Source: Pseudoxanthomonas helianthi
Lineage (GTDB): Bacteria; Pseudomonadota; Gammaproteobacteria; Xanthomonadales; Xanthomonadaceae
Reading direction: 5' to 3'
Assembly (NCBI RefSeq): GCF_017939625.1
Contig: NZ_JAGKTC010000004.1
Coordinates: 1 to 64,000, forward strand
DNA: 64,000 nt
Part shown: piece by piece, positions 51,904 through 61,108 of the stretch
Layout of the letters: each line of letters begins with the position of its first letter
Numbering within the stretch: position 1 is the stretch's first letter
The notes under the pieces: generated by a model
The model's database searches: none
Told to the model about the DNA's origin: nothing
Seen by the model: only the letters and a program-made list of their open reading frames with translations
Translations under genes and position numbers: made by a program

Positions 51904-53466
51904 CTATTCCTCGATTTCATCGCGAATGCTCAGAACGTAGGAACGCGCTGCGAAGCCGAGCTTCCGACCGAATGCCTCTTCGATTTCCTCAAGCGTGCTC
52001 CGACGCGCCAGTGCGCTCAGCGTCTCGTGCCAATCGGTTGAGCCGTCGCCAAGATTGAAGACCTCGTGTGTGATGACACCGATATTTTCCGCGAACGTCT
52101 CCACACTTGGCGCCACGACGCGGCTCTGATCAGCCGCTCGGCGCAGCACCTGGACGTATTTCGCGGGAGTCTCCTGCAGGACTACCGGCGAGTGAGTGGC
52201 GATGATCGCGTAGCCGTCAAACGCCTCCAGGCACGCTCGAACGCTCTTGAGAAATGCAGCGAGCAGCGGCGGATGGAGGTGCGTTTCGGGTTCATCGATG
52301 AGAACTAGGGTCGGCTCTGATCCCGAGATGTGTGCTGTGAGTTCGGTGACAATCTTGAGGACAACCTTGTGACCGCTGCTCAGTCCGCGGAAAAGCTCGC
52401 CCAGTTCGTCGTCATCGCGATTGGCGTAAAGTTGGGTCAATCCGATGCGCTGGAACGATGGGTCGCGCAGGAGCGGCCTCAAGATTTCCAGCAGGTTCTC
52501 CAGGCGGTCGGCTTGGCGGACGCGCTCCAGCGCCGACAAAAACTCTGCCTCGATCTCCGCCGGCGTGCGCAGCCGATAGGCCTGCTCACCGTTCGGCGCG
52601 TCATCGTCCGATCGTTCTCGAAGGCCGCAATAGACGTATCCGAAGATTTCTCCGCGCTCTTGGAGCCTCTCCTTCTCCTCCTCGGTGCGCCCAGGAATGA
52701 CGAAGGTGTCGAACGCACTGTAGGACACCACGACCACGGTCTTGAACGGTGGCGCGGTGCCGACGAACCGACCAGCCGCATCGCCCAACACGTCCTCTTT
52801 GCTGCCATAGCCGTATCCGCTCGCCACGATCGCGAGGTTCGAAAGTAGCCGAGTCTTGCCAGTGCCGTTGTATCCGATCAGGGCGTTGATACGGTTCGGC
52901 AGCCGACCGCGGCGCCGAAAATCGAAATCGATTGTGAAGGCGTTCGACCGTTGCGCCACCCGCGTCTTGAACTTGACTCTGAACCCCGCGCTTCGCCGTT
53001 TCGTCGGGAGAGTAGGCGCACGCAGCAATCGCGCGGCGTCACCGATCGTCCGCTCGGCGCCGCCAAAACGCAACAGCGAAACCCGATAGGCCTCGCTATC
53101 TTCAACGCTGGCCTTGATCTCGTCGTCGAACGCGACATCTCGAAGACCTCTGAAGTACGATTCGAAGACGTCTCGCCCGAGTTTATAGATTGTCTCATAA
53201 TAATCGAGATCGGCACCTAGCGAGGCATAGCCGGCGGGCAATTCCTCAAAAGGCCGCTTGGGCATTTCGGTGTAGCCACTCGTTCGACCCACCTCGATGA
53301 TCTTGATGCTGCCGAGATCATAGCTCTCATCGGCCGACACATGCAGGGTGACGTGGAAGGTAGTCTTATAGCCATAGTCATCCCAGTTGTCCTGGACGAG
53401 CACAGCATGGGGGTAACGATTGGTCGTGGGCGAGTCACCTGACCTGAACTTGACGACAAACCTCAT
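51904..53466 (-). CDS. OLD/PtuA-like AAA ATPase
   Basis: The 520-residue protein has an N-terminal region of about 170 residues without clear homology. Then follow Walker A NALIGYNGTGKTRLL (194-208), a signature-like LSSGHK segment, Walker B LVLIDEPETHLHPPLL (about 395) and the ATHSPVVLQE switch. It has no visible Toprim nuclease, so it needs a partner nuclease, supplied by the next gene. GGGAGA lies 5 nt before ATG. It begins 49 bp after the trlF-like gene on the same strand. Confidence 0.85.
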   Translation of the reverse strand: MRFVVKFRSGDSPTTNRYPHAVLVQDNWDDYGYKTTFHVTLHVSADESYDLGSIKIIEVGRTSGYTEMPKRPFEELPAGYASLGADLDYYETIYKLGRDVFESYFRGLRDVAFDDEIKASVEDSEAYRVSLLRFGGAERTIGDAARLLRAPTLPTKRRSAGFRVKFKTRVAQRSNAFTIDFDFRRRGRLPNRINALIGYNGTGKTRLLSNLAIVASGYGYGSKEDVLGDAAGRFVGTAPPFKTVVVVSYSAFDTFVIPGRTEEEKERLQERGEIFGYVYCGLRERSDDDAPNGEQAYRLRTPAEIEAEFLSALERVRQADRLENLLEILRPLLRDPSFQRIGLTQLYANRDDDELGELFRGLSSGHKVVLKIVTELTAHISGSEPTLVLIDEPETHLHPPLLAAFLKSVRACLEAFDGYAIIATHSPVVLQETPAKYVQVLRRAADQSRVVAPSVETFAENIGVITHEVFNLGDGSTDWHETLSALARRSTLEEIEEAFGRKLGFAARSYVLSIRDEIEE

Positions 53467-53515
53467 TCCAATCTCCCCCTCGCGGCGAGCGCATCCATTG
53501 GTACGACGCGCAAGG

Positions 53516-56494
53516 TCATCGCTCCAGCCTCACTCGTAGGCGTCTCGCCCGCTCGCGAAATGCCGCCTCGCCACCTTCCAGGATGTCGCAGACGGACTTG
53601 CGAATGTCGGCGCTCTCCAAGCCGCCCGCCACGTAGGTGATCGGCGGCAGGCCTCCCGAGGGGTGTGGGCCCGCGGACGCAACGATGATCTGATCTGCGT
53701 CAGTGTTGATGACGAGATTGGCGTTGTGTGTAACCATTATCACCTGGCGCTTGGTCTTCGCGGCGACGAACAACGCCACCAGTTCATCGAACACGGATTT
53801 GGGATCGAGGTTCTCCTCTGGCTGGTCAATGATCAGCGGCCGATCGTCTGAATCGTCCAGCGCCAGATACAACAGCAGCAGCACGATGCCCCGCGTCCCG
53901 GGTGACAGCTTTCGGATGTCGACACCGTCGTAGGAGATCTCGTAGCGAACGGTGATGTGGTCAGTACCAAAGAGCCAGTGCGCAAACTGTTTCGACCAGG
54001 TCCGGAATTCCGCCTGCTGCGTCGGCGCGTAAGGAGCATGCGACAACAGGTCTTTCAGATATTTCGCCATGAAGGCCGTCATGGCGGCCTGAACCTCGGT
54101 GGCCGATCCCGTCTCCCAGGCTGGTTTGAGCGCTTCCGCGGCGGCCGCGATCAGAGAGCCTCGACCATAAAAGGGCCCGGTCTTACGCCGATCGAGGAGC
54201 TCTTCCTCCGCCACCGAGCCCCAGGTTTGAACGTCTGCGATCCTGCGGACCGAGAAACTGAGCTTCTTGAGCGTGCCCGACGATGCTGCAAGCCGGGCCA
54301 TCAGCGGGGCATAGAGCCCGGCCAGCGCGTTCTGTTCGTTGATGATCGCCTCGAACACCCGGCCGTAGGTGTCGTCGCGTTCGGTCTGCAGATCCTTCCG
54401 GCGCGCCGCTGCGCCCTGCGCATCCGTGAGCCGGGCTTCGAGGGTCTGGATCGCGGAGTTCTCTTGCGCGATCCGGCCAGTCAGCGCCGTGTATTGATCG
54501 CGGACCAGCTTGTCGGCGCTGAATAGCGCCTCGAGGCGCGACATTTCGGCGACGATGGGTGCGAGCGGCAGCGTTGAGAGATCGACGGCATCGGGAACCA
54601 GCGCTACATTCGGATCGCCAGGCGGCGGTGGAACACCATTGAGCTTGCGGACCTCACCATCGGCCCACGCGATGTAAGCCGTGAGACTCTTATCGACGTC
54701 ACCCTTGTAGATTAGCAGGAACTCGTCCCACTGCTTGGCGTCGAGACCGCTATTACCGTGCCGCGCCTGAGCCTGGCGGAGCATTTCCGGCGCCCCGGTG
54801 GCGCGCATACTGCGGACCTCATCCTGCAGGGCGACGAAGGTGCGGCGCTGGTTGCCGAAGGCCTGGATCCTGTTACGCAGCGCCTGGGCAGCCTCGCTGA
54901 GCCGTGTGTGACGGGCAACTTGCGCCTCGGTTCCCTTCACAACGAGCTTTGCGCGATCGGCTGTATAGTCGGCGACTAGCTTTTTCTTCTGTCCGAGCTG
55001 GGTAGCCAGCGTCGCGACGAGGCTCTCTTTCTCAAACTCAGTAGCAATGCGATCCGAGATATCGCCGATTGCCTCGACTTCGCGCTCACGCGCCTGCCGA
55101 AACCGGGCAGTTTGCTGCTCGCGCAACTCGGCGAAATCGAGCGCCCACTCGCGATCATCTTGGGAATGGGAGTCGAAGATAACGCGCTCGATCTCGTCCA
55201 CGAGCCCGTCGGCGACCCCTTTCGCAGAGCAGAGTTCCTCGACGAACTGCTGGGAAAGATAGCGGGCGCGCGGAAATGACAAGTGGCCGTTGGCGTCGCT
55301 ACCATCGAGCGCACGTGTAGCAGTCGCGCCACCAGCCCAGGTCAACGTCGCAGTGGCCGTGCCAACAAGCTTGCGCGCCCGAGCCAGGAACGAGGGGCTG
55401 ATGTTCTCGTCCGCTTTCCAACCGTCCGGTGTGATCGCATCGCAGCCCGCTGCGATCACATCTGCCAAGGCCGTCTTTCCTGATCCCCGTGCGCCGATTA
55501 TGGCGACAAGGCCGGGATTCAAGGGGATGTCGGGTGTAGTCGCCCACCCGGCGTCGTCAATTCGGAGGTGTGAGATAACCTGCGACGGCATGGCCGAGCG
55601 AGGCGGCTGTTCACCGACATAGGCGCGCCCGTCGGGATCGATGCACGCCTGCCGAAGCGCATCGAATTCCAGCCCGCCCTTGATCCATGAGAAGCGATTG
55701 CCGAATGGCGAGGCCACGTCGTCGAGCTTGTGCGCGTCACTCCCATGCAGACAGGGTTTCAAGCCGCCATACCGGGAGCGGATTTCATCGGGTCCGAGAT
55801 CCTTCCGACCCAACCAGAACTCTCGCTGCGCCGGGCTGCCCGCGAAGATCACATGGGCAAAGCCCTCAATCTCGCGCCGGATCGTTTGATCCGCTGCCTC
55901 GCGCACGCCCGACGTGCCGTCCGTAGCGCCGCCGGCCACCGCTATCAGAATGTTCTTCTTCGCCCATCCGCTTTCGGAGAACACCTCGCGAAGCTGCTGG
56001 AAATTGACCTTGAACTGGCTGGCCCCGTAGGCCAGCGCGGCTCGATCGTCGGCGATCGTAGCGTCGGCCTTCTTACCGAGCCGGATGAGATCAGCACGCG
56101 TGCAATCGAAACGATCCTGCATAACGTTGAACTGCAGGCGCGACAGCAGACGTCTTAGCTCTTCGAGATGCTGCGGATCCTCAGGGCTGACAAACAAGTG
56201 GGCATTGACGAAACCACCTCTAGCGGTTGCCACGTCAAGTCGCAACTCCACGTTGGGGAAAATGAGCTTGGCGTGTGGCAGACGACCAGTTGACTTGTGG
56301 AACAACACTTGTTCATAGGTATCGGTGACGTAGTAGTCCGTGACCGCGATCGCCTCGATAAGCGGCGTCGCATTCTCGAGAGCAGTCAAATACTGGTCCC
56401 AAGCATTCGGACCTTGAAACTGGTTGTTCATGGCCGTGCCCGGAGCATGGATATGTGGTTCCCACCTCCGCCACTCCGATCCTCGACTAAACAC
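53516..56494 (-). CDS. trlF: TrlF-family PHP/SMC-like ATPase
   Basis: The 992-residue protein's GTG start is set by AGGAGGGGG 5-10 nt upstream and by the family opening SRGSEWRRWEPHIHAPGT; a frame extending to 56797 adds unrelated sequence. The N-terminal PHP-like phosphoesterase part (about 1-300) has HIH at 14-16, AIAVTDYY and CLHGSDAHKLD. An ABC/SMC-type ATPase follows: Walker A IIGARGSGKTALAD (about 330), long coiled-coil arms (about 430-700), and LSPGTRG then PLIIDQPEENLD as signature and Walker B (about 870-895). It is likely a nucleic-acid-sensing or processing enzyme in a defence operon; the reaction is unknown. Confidence 0.85.
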   Translation of the reverse strand: MFSRGSEWRRWEPHIHAPGTAMNNQFQGPNAWDQYLTALENATPLIEAIAVTDYYVTDTYEQVLFHKSTGRLPHAKLIFPNVELRLDVATARGGFVNAHLFVSPEDPQHLEELRRLLSRLQFNVMQDRFDCTRADLIRLGKKADATIADDRAALAYGASQFKVNFQQLREVFSESGWAKKNILIAVAGGATDGTSGVREAADQTIRREIEGFAHVIFAGSPAQREFWLGRKDLGPDEIRSRYGGLKPCLHGSDAHKLDDVASPFGNRFSWIKGGLEFDALRQACIDPDGRAYVGEQPPRSAMPSQVISHLRIDDAGWATTPDIPLNPGLVAIIGARGSGKTALADVIAAGCDAITPDGWKADENISPSFLARARKLVGTATATLTWAGGATATRALDGSDANGHLSFPRARYLSQQFVEELCSAKGVADGLVDEIERVIFDSHSQDDREWALDFAELREQQTARFRQAREREVEAIGDISDRIATEFEKESLVATLATQLGQKKKLVADYTADRAKLVVKGTEAQVARHTRLSEAAQALRNRIQAFGNQRRTFVALQDEVRSMRATGAPEMLRQAQARHGNSGLDAKQWDEFLLIYKGDVDKSLTAYIAWADGEVRKLNGVPPPPGDPNVALVPDAVDLSTLPLAPIVAEMSRLEALFSADKLVRDQYTALTGRIAQENSAIQTLEARLTDAQGAAARRKDLQTERDDTYGRVFEAIINEQNALAGLYAPLMARLAASSGTLKKLSFSVRRIADVQTWGSVAEEELLDRRKTGPFYGRGSLIAAAAEALKPAWETGSATEVQAAMTAFMAKYLKDLLSHAPYAPTQQAEFRTWSKQFAHWLFGTDHITVRYEISYDGVDIRKLSPGTRGIVLLLLYLALDDSDDRPLIIDQPEENLDPKSVFDELVALFVAAKTKRQVIMVTHNANLVINTDADQIIVASAGPHPSGGLPPITYVAGGLESADIRKSVCDILEGGEAAFRERARRLRVRLER

Positions 56495-56674
56495 TTTCCC
56501 CCTCCTGGCTCGCCCAAAATTCCAAAAGCGCCAAAGTCTGTGTCGGAGTTTATCTTCACCTAGATTGGCCAACAACCAGGCAGGGAAGCGGCAAGGGCGT
56601 CCGCTTCGGGTCGCACCACGCCTAGTTTCTAAGTGCAGGAGAAGCCTGATAAACCCTCTCAACAAGAGTTGGTC

Positions 56675-56965
56675 ATGGCAATTCTTCACACATCTCAGCG
56701 CCACGATCCCTGGAACAAGGGAAAGCTGATCGGCCAGAAGGCCTCGCTCAAGCTGAAAGACATCTGGGCTATCCGAATCAGGCTGCAGTTGAGTCAAAAG
56801 GTCCGAGACCTTGCCTTGTTCAATCTGGCGATCGATTCTAAGCGCGGTACTTCGACCGGCAGACGGTCGTGGAGATCCACGACTAGGGACGTCTTGCAGC
56901 GCGCCGTCGTGGGCAGACCGCCGGCGAGCGGCCGATTCTCAACCATAATGGATCAGTACCCCTAA
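56675..56965 (+). pseudogene. Truncated tyrosine recombinase, N-terminal part
   Basis: The first ~57 residues (HDPWNKGKLIGQKASLKLKD then IWAIRIRLQLSQKVRDLALF and NLAIDSK) match the SAM-like N-terminal region of a common group of short plasmid/island integrases. After that the sequence diverges to unrelated Arg-rich residues and stops; no catalytic Arg-His-Arg-Tyr part is present. It is on the strand opposite to its neighbours and is a relic of an earlier mobile element. Confidence 0.7.
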
Positions 56966-57115
56966 GTCAGCTTTAGGTCGAAAGGAGCCGTAACCGGCTA
57001 GGATCACAGGCCCACTTTGGGACTTTCGTCATACAGCGGCATCATCGAGTTCAGCACGAAAGCCTGCACCGACAAAATCGGTCACGGCGATCGATACGGT
57101 CTGTCTAGAACCCGC

Positions 57116-57490
57116 CTAGCCTCCCATCTTCCTATGCTGGTATGGCAGCAAGGCCGCTGCAAAGCGAATACGCAGGGAAACGGGGAGGTCCTCGCAGTTC
57201 ATTGCGTCGACCAAGAACTCAATGGCGCTGCTATAAACCCTCTTAGGCATAGCGGGAGACGCCGCTTCCCAGCGTCCTGCCGATCGCCTGAACATAACCG
57301 CTACCGCGCGCTGAGATATCTCCAGGTCGAATCCGCCTTTGAGCAGCTCCGCGCGAATACCCGGGTGCTTCATCAGGTTAGTCCCCTGCTGTTTCGCGCC
57401 GGCCAAGCTATACCCTGCCGCAATCACCGCCTGACGATTCGACAGGCCATCCAGCTTACCTCTGACGAATGCCATCTGCCTTGGTGTCAT
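57116..57490 (-). CDS. Terminase small subunit-like protein
   Basis: The 124-residue protein starts MTPRQMAFVRGKLDGLSNRQAVIAAGYS, the helix-turn-helix pattern of phage terminase small subunits (TPKQxxFVxxYL...AAxxAGYS). It ends SLRIRFAAALLPYQHRKMGG, as in the Terminase_2-like group. AGAGGT lies 7 nt before this ATG; a 12-residue longer form lacks a ribosome site. No large terminase, portal or capsid gene follows, which fits a phage satellite redirecting packaging, or a remnant. Confidence 0.72.
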   Translation of the reverse strand: MTPRQMAFVRGKLDGLSNRQAVIAAGYSLAGAKQQGTNLMKHPGIRAELLKGGFDLEISQRAVAVMFRRSAGRWEAASPAMPKRVYSSAIEFLVDAMNCEDLPVSLRIRFAAALLPYQHRKMGG

Positions 57491-57607
57491 TTTATTTACC
57501 TCTGAGCGGATAAAAAATATGCGCATGAGGGAACGGGCGGTCTAGGTGTCAAATCGCTCTGAACTTTCGACCCGCCCTCCCCCGTCGTCTATTTGAGGAC
57601 TGTGTGC

Positions 57608-59656
57608 TCATTTCTGCGTCGGCAGCGGCGGCGGAAGCGGCAAGAGACCCGACAGCTTTGGTTGGGCATCTTGATCACCTTGAGCACCTTGATTGCCGAC
57701 CAATGGCATCGGCTTGGGTGGGGGCAACAACGGCAGTCTCCACACCCAAGTACCGCCGCCGAGCTTCTGGGCTTTGACGTTGGTGTCGTCCTTAGCCCTG
57801 CGCAGCGTCGCCCAAGAATGCCCTTCGATCGCCCCCTCGCTCCTGATTTGCTTCGGGGGCACTGGTCCGGTGGCCAAGCGATCGAGTAGCCATGCTCGGG
57901 CATCACCACGCGCACTATTCGGTGCTTCCATACTCTCCATTTGCGTGAGAAGCGAACGAGCACTTCCTTCTATGGCAGATCCCCAAACCACTTTTGATCC
58001 CGTGACTCCCGGGAAGCCCGCCAACTCAGGAAACTCGAGGCTGTATTCAAATCCACCCGTGTTGGGTCCGAGGTTGGACTTGGATCGAATGAAGATTCGA
58101 CGCTGTGACCCATCCTCCTTGGATTCGGACACGGCCGACATAAACACCAGCCTGGCCAGTGCCACGAAAGCCAGCGATCCGGCGACGCGCTCATTGGCAT
58201 CTCGCCCCTGCGTACCCTTACTCAAATGGGTGATGCCCAATACGGCGCAGTTGAACTTTGAAGCCAAATCTACCAGCGGTTGCAGGGCGCGACGAGTTTC
58301 GGTGTTCTTGTGTGAGTCTCCTCCGACGACCGAGACGATGGGATCGATGATGATCAGCGCAACGCCTGGATGCTTAAGTAGATGATCCTCAAGTAGCGGC
58401 AGATCTTTGCTCGGATCAAATGAATACTCTTTACCTCGCTCGGAAATCCCCGTAATAAATTCCACTTTCGACATATCCGCATTGCATGCCATGAAACGTG
58501 GAACGAGAACATTCTTGACATCATCCTCGCCGGACCACATGAGCACGTCGCCCCGTCTGGCTTGGGAGCCGTCCGGCCAACGACCGCCTCGTGTGATCGT
58601 GGCGCCCAAGTCACATGCCGTGGTCGTCTTTCCGCTGCCTGCGGCCCCCGCAGAGATGTGCATCTTTCCTCGTGCAATCCATCCGTGCCATAGCCAGTCG
58701 ACTGCCTCCGGAACCACTTGATCACCGCGCTGGATGACCACTTCGGACTGGCCCAAGGCGCTCAAGGTGCTCAAGGGAGTCAACATGGGCAATGCCTGAG
58801 TACCCACGTCGTCCCTACTCGTGCCCAGGGCTTGCGGAGTGTCCCGGCACAATGGCTCTTTTGCGCCAGATCTCATCGCACTTTTAATGGTACTGAGCGT
58901 CTTTCTCGGGTTAGACCAGCCCTTGGTCGCTTCAACCAATAATCTCTGCGTATCTCCCTCCTCCAATCTGCCAGCACCTACCAAGCGACCCAGGACAAAG
59001 GCACCTTTGTTCAACACGTCATTCCGCGAACCTGGAGGCGTTGCGGCGATTTCCTCGATTTTCCGGTTTCTCAGATCAATGGCGAGAAGATCGGTCGAGG
59101 GTAAGAACTCCCACGGATACAGCGCGCTTCCCTCAAACATCCAGTAACGGCTTCCGGTGATGGGCAAGTACAACGGCTGCTCCGCGCGGTCACATGCCTC
59201 GTCCCACTTGATATCACTGCTCAACGCAGCACGTACCGTGGCAGAGACGCGCTTGAGTTCATCACGGCCCAACGCATACGCCAGTTCGATCAGGATTCGA
59301 AACCGAGGCGCGCTTTCCGTGTGGCTTGCCGTGGTGTACATCAGCGCCTTGTATGCCTGCAGCTTTTGATGGAGAAGCACAAACCCTTGCGGCGTACAGC
59401 CATCTGCATCCAGCCCCAACCAATTCCGGGGCTGCGCACTTTCACGTGAGCGGTGCGGTTTGCCTAGAACCGCGTTCTCGTATGTTGCGCAGTGTTGCTC
59501 ATTGGCGACCGCGAAAGGCGTGGCAATCCACTGCTCACCCTTCTTCTGACCAAAGTCGGAAAGTACGGCCTCACGGAAGGCATCGAATGAATCTACCTCC
59601 CGGATCTCGGGCAGCGCATCGTAGCGGTTCTTTCCGCGGCTATAGCGAGTTTTCAT
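57608..59656 (-). CDS. Island replication protein: primase-like N-terminus with RepA-type helicase
   Basis: The 682-residue protein has an N-terminal third with AEP-like elements NWLGLDADG (Asp-x-Asp near residue 80) and TASHTESAPRFRIL (Ser-x-His-like). A RecA-fold RepA/AAA_25 domain follows (about 330-560: Walker A AGAAGSGKTTT, Walker B LIIIDPIVSVVGGD, GITHLSKG). A Pro-rich tail ends the protein. Such primase-helicases replicate phage satellites and integrative elements. The start was chosen because AGGTGG lies 6 nt upstream of this ATG; an 18-residue longer form is less supported. Confidence 0.85.
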   Translation of the reverse strand: MKTRYSRGKNRYDALPEIREVDSFDAFREAVLSDFGQKKGEQWIATPFAVANEQHCATYENAVLGKPHRSRESAQPRNWLGLDADGCTPQGFVLLHQKLQAYKALMYTTASHTESAPRFRILIELAYALGRDELKRVSATVRAALSSDIKWDEACDRAEQPLYLPITGSRYWMFEGSALYPWEFLPSTDLLAIDLRNRKIEEIAATPPGSRNDVLNKGAFVLGRLVGAGRLEEGDTQRLLVEATKGWSNPRKTLSTIKSAMRSGAKEPLCRDTPQALGTSRDDVGTQALPMLTPLSTLSALGQSEVVIQRGDQVVPEAVDWLWHGWIARGKMHISAGAAGSGKTTTACDLGATITRGGRWPDGSQARRGDVLMWSGEDDVKNVLVPRFMACNADMSKVEFITGISERGKEYSFDPSKDLPLLEDHLLKHPGVALIIIDPIVSVVGGDSHKNTETRRALQPLVDLASKFNCAVLGITHLSKGTQGRDANERVAGSLAFVALARLVFMSAVSESKEDGSQRRIFIRSKSNLGPNTGGFEYSLEFPELAGFPGVTGSKVVWGSAIEGSARSLLTQMESMEAPNSARGDARAWLLDRLATGPVPPKQIRSEGAIEGHSWATLRRAKDDTNVKAQKLGGGTWVWRLPLLPPPKPMPLVGNQGAQGDQDAQPKLSGLLPLPPPLPTQK

Positions 59657-59770
59657 CTGGCGCCACCTACCAGCGAGATCTGAGCAGGTGTCCGCAGCAC
59701 TGGCCAGCATTTATGAATACTCATGCCACCTAGACAGCAGTGCGCGCGACCTACCGGAATATCTGGCTCC

Positions 59771-60064
59771 CTACTCATGGTTCACCGTCCAACCCTCCTC
59801 ACGCAGGCACTCCAACAACTCGTTGGCCACGAACCAGCGATGCCCGTTGGACCACCTGAACACCTTCTTGGTCCGCGTGCTCGCCAATAACAGCAGCGGT
59901 ACGGATAACCGCGAGTCGAGGGCGTCCAGGTCGGTCGACTGCAGCGGGCGCCCAAGGACGCTTTCAGCGCGCGTGACGGCCCACTGACAGGCGCGTAACG
60001 GAATGTCACTGCCGGCGGGCTGCATATCGAACAGGCGGCGACCCAGCAAAGCTTGCGTGCTCAT
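59771..60064 (-). CDS. Small island protein of unknown function
   Basis: 97 residues with no recognised domain. Its ATG overlaps the alpA stop (ATGA), so it is translated with AlpA. It lies between alpA and the replication gene, a common position for small satellite accessory proteins. Confidence 0.65.
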   Translation of the reverse strand: MSTQALLGRRLFDMQPAGSDIPLRACQWAVTRAESVLGRPLQSTDLDALDSRLSVPLLLLASTRTKKVFRWSNGHRWFVANELLECLREEGWTVNHE

Positions 60065-60282
60065 TTGGCCTCCTTACTGATACCTTGGGCATCCAGCCAC
60101 TGGAGGACCTCGGAGACGCGCCAAGCGGAGATGTGCCCAGGCAATCGGATCGGACGGGGAAAGTCGCCCGTACGAATGCGGCGCCACAACGTGGCGGCAG
60201 CGAACGGCAAGACGGGCAACAAGTCGCGCTGACGGATCAGCGCATTGGGCGGCAACTGCGCCCAGTTGATGGGGTAATTCAA
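60061..60282 (-). CDS. AlpA-family excision/regulatory protein
   Basis: The 73-residue protein is a MerR-like winged helix: LIRQRDLLPVLPFAAATLWRRIRTGDFPRPIRLPG, then AWRVSEVLQWLDAQG. AlpA proteins act as excisionase and transcription activator of integrase or replication genes in P4-like and other satellites. It sits between the integrase side and the replication gene. Confidence 0.9.
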   Translation of the reverse strand: MNYPINWAQLPPNALIRQRDLLPVLPFAAATLWRRIRTGDFPRPIRLPGHISAWRVSEVLQWLDAQGISKEAK

Positions 60283-60349
60283 AGTTCTGACTCCATCTGG
60301 GGTGGGATGAGTCAGCCTGAAGATTCCGGGAAATGCCTCTCGCCGATAT

Positions 60350-61108
60350 CTAGCCCGAAACTCCTTTCACCTCGAACTTGACCCCCAGAATGGCCATTAC
60401 CGCCTTGGCAAACTGATCAGTGCTCCTGGGCGGTGGCGGATTATTCGGGTCACGGTTGGTCTCCCGCCAGTCCGCTTCGCGCCGAGGATGAAGATGCTTG
60501 AGGTACAGCGCGCCCAGTTCTCGCTCGAACATGTCTCGCGCTGCACGAAACCGTTTGGTGAAGGCCTTAGGAGGCTGCACTCGTTCGCAGACATCAATCA
60601 CCACTTCCAGAGCGTGAGCAAACTCTTCTCTATGTGGCTCCCAAAGTCGCACACGCACGATGTGTAGCCGCAGCAGCTGCCTGGCTTCCAAGAAAGCGCT
60701 CCGCTCTTCCATCGCCGAGATCTGCGCATCGGTCAAGCCGGGGAAAGCATGCAGCGATTGGCTCAGGGCCTGCGCTGCCTTAAAGCAGCCCTGATCATCT
60801 TTCAGCTCGGCGTGCTGATTCACCAACCTCTGCACGAGCTTGGCCCGCTGAAGCAGTGTTTCTATGTCGCGCTTCTCATCGCCAACGGAAGCCTGCTTGA
60901 CCAGCGCGTGTTCCGTGGCGCAGTAGGAACCATGGGCAAGCCAGAGTGCCTCCAGATAAGCATCGCAGTCGGCGACTTCATCGCGATCCAGTCCGTACTG
61001 CTCACCGATTTCCAGCAGTTGCTTTTTTTCCGGCGCACTAAATGGTCGGCCACCGACACCCGAGATCGGCTTGGACCTGACCTTACGCGGGCGCCCGCTT
61101 TTGTTCAC
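60350..61108 (-). CDS. Island protein of unknown function coupled to the integrase
   Basis: The 252-residue protein begins with a basic GRPRKVRSKP stretch (AT-hook-like) and is otherwise helical, charged and without a recognised fold. Its ATG overlaps the integrase stop codon (ATGA), so it is translated from the integrase mRNA. Similar uncharacterised proteins follow integrases in many islands. Confidence 0.75.
   Translation of the reverse strand: MNKSGRPRKVRSKPISGVGGRPFSAPEKKQLLEIGEQYGLDRDEVADCDAYLEALWLAHGSYCATEHALVKQASVGDEKRDIETLLQRAKLVQRLVNQHAELKDDQGCFKAAQALSQSLHAFPGLTDAQISAMEERSAFLEARQLLRLHIVRVRLWEPHREEFAHALEVVIDVCERVQPPKAFTKRFRAARDMFERELGALYLKHLHPRREADWRETNRDPNNPPPPRSTDQFAKAVMAILGVKFEVKGVSG

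Noticed and set aside
51049-57115. Retron with PtuAB-like effectors
   Set aside because: No reverse transcriptase gene and no msr/msd-like RNA lies next to the ATPase-HNH pair.
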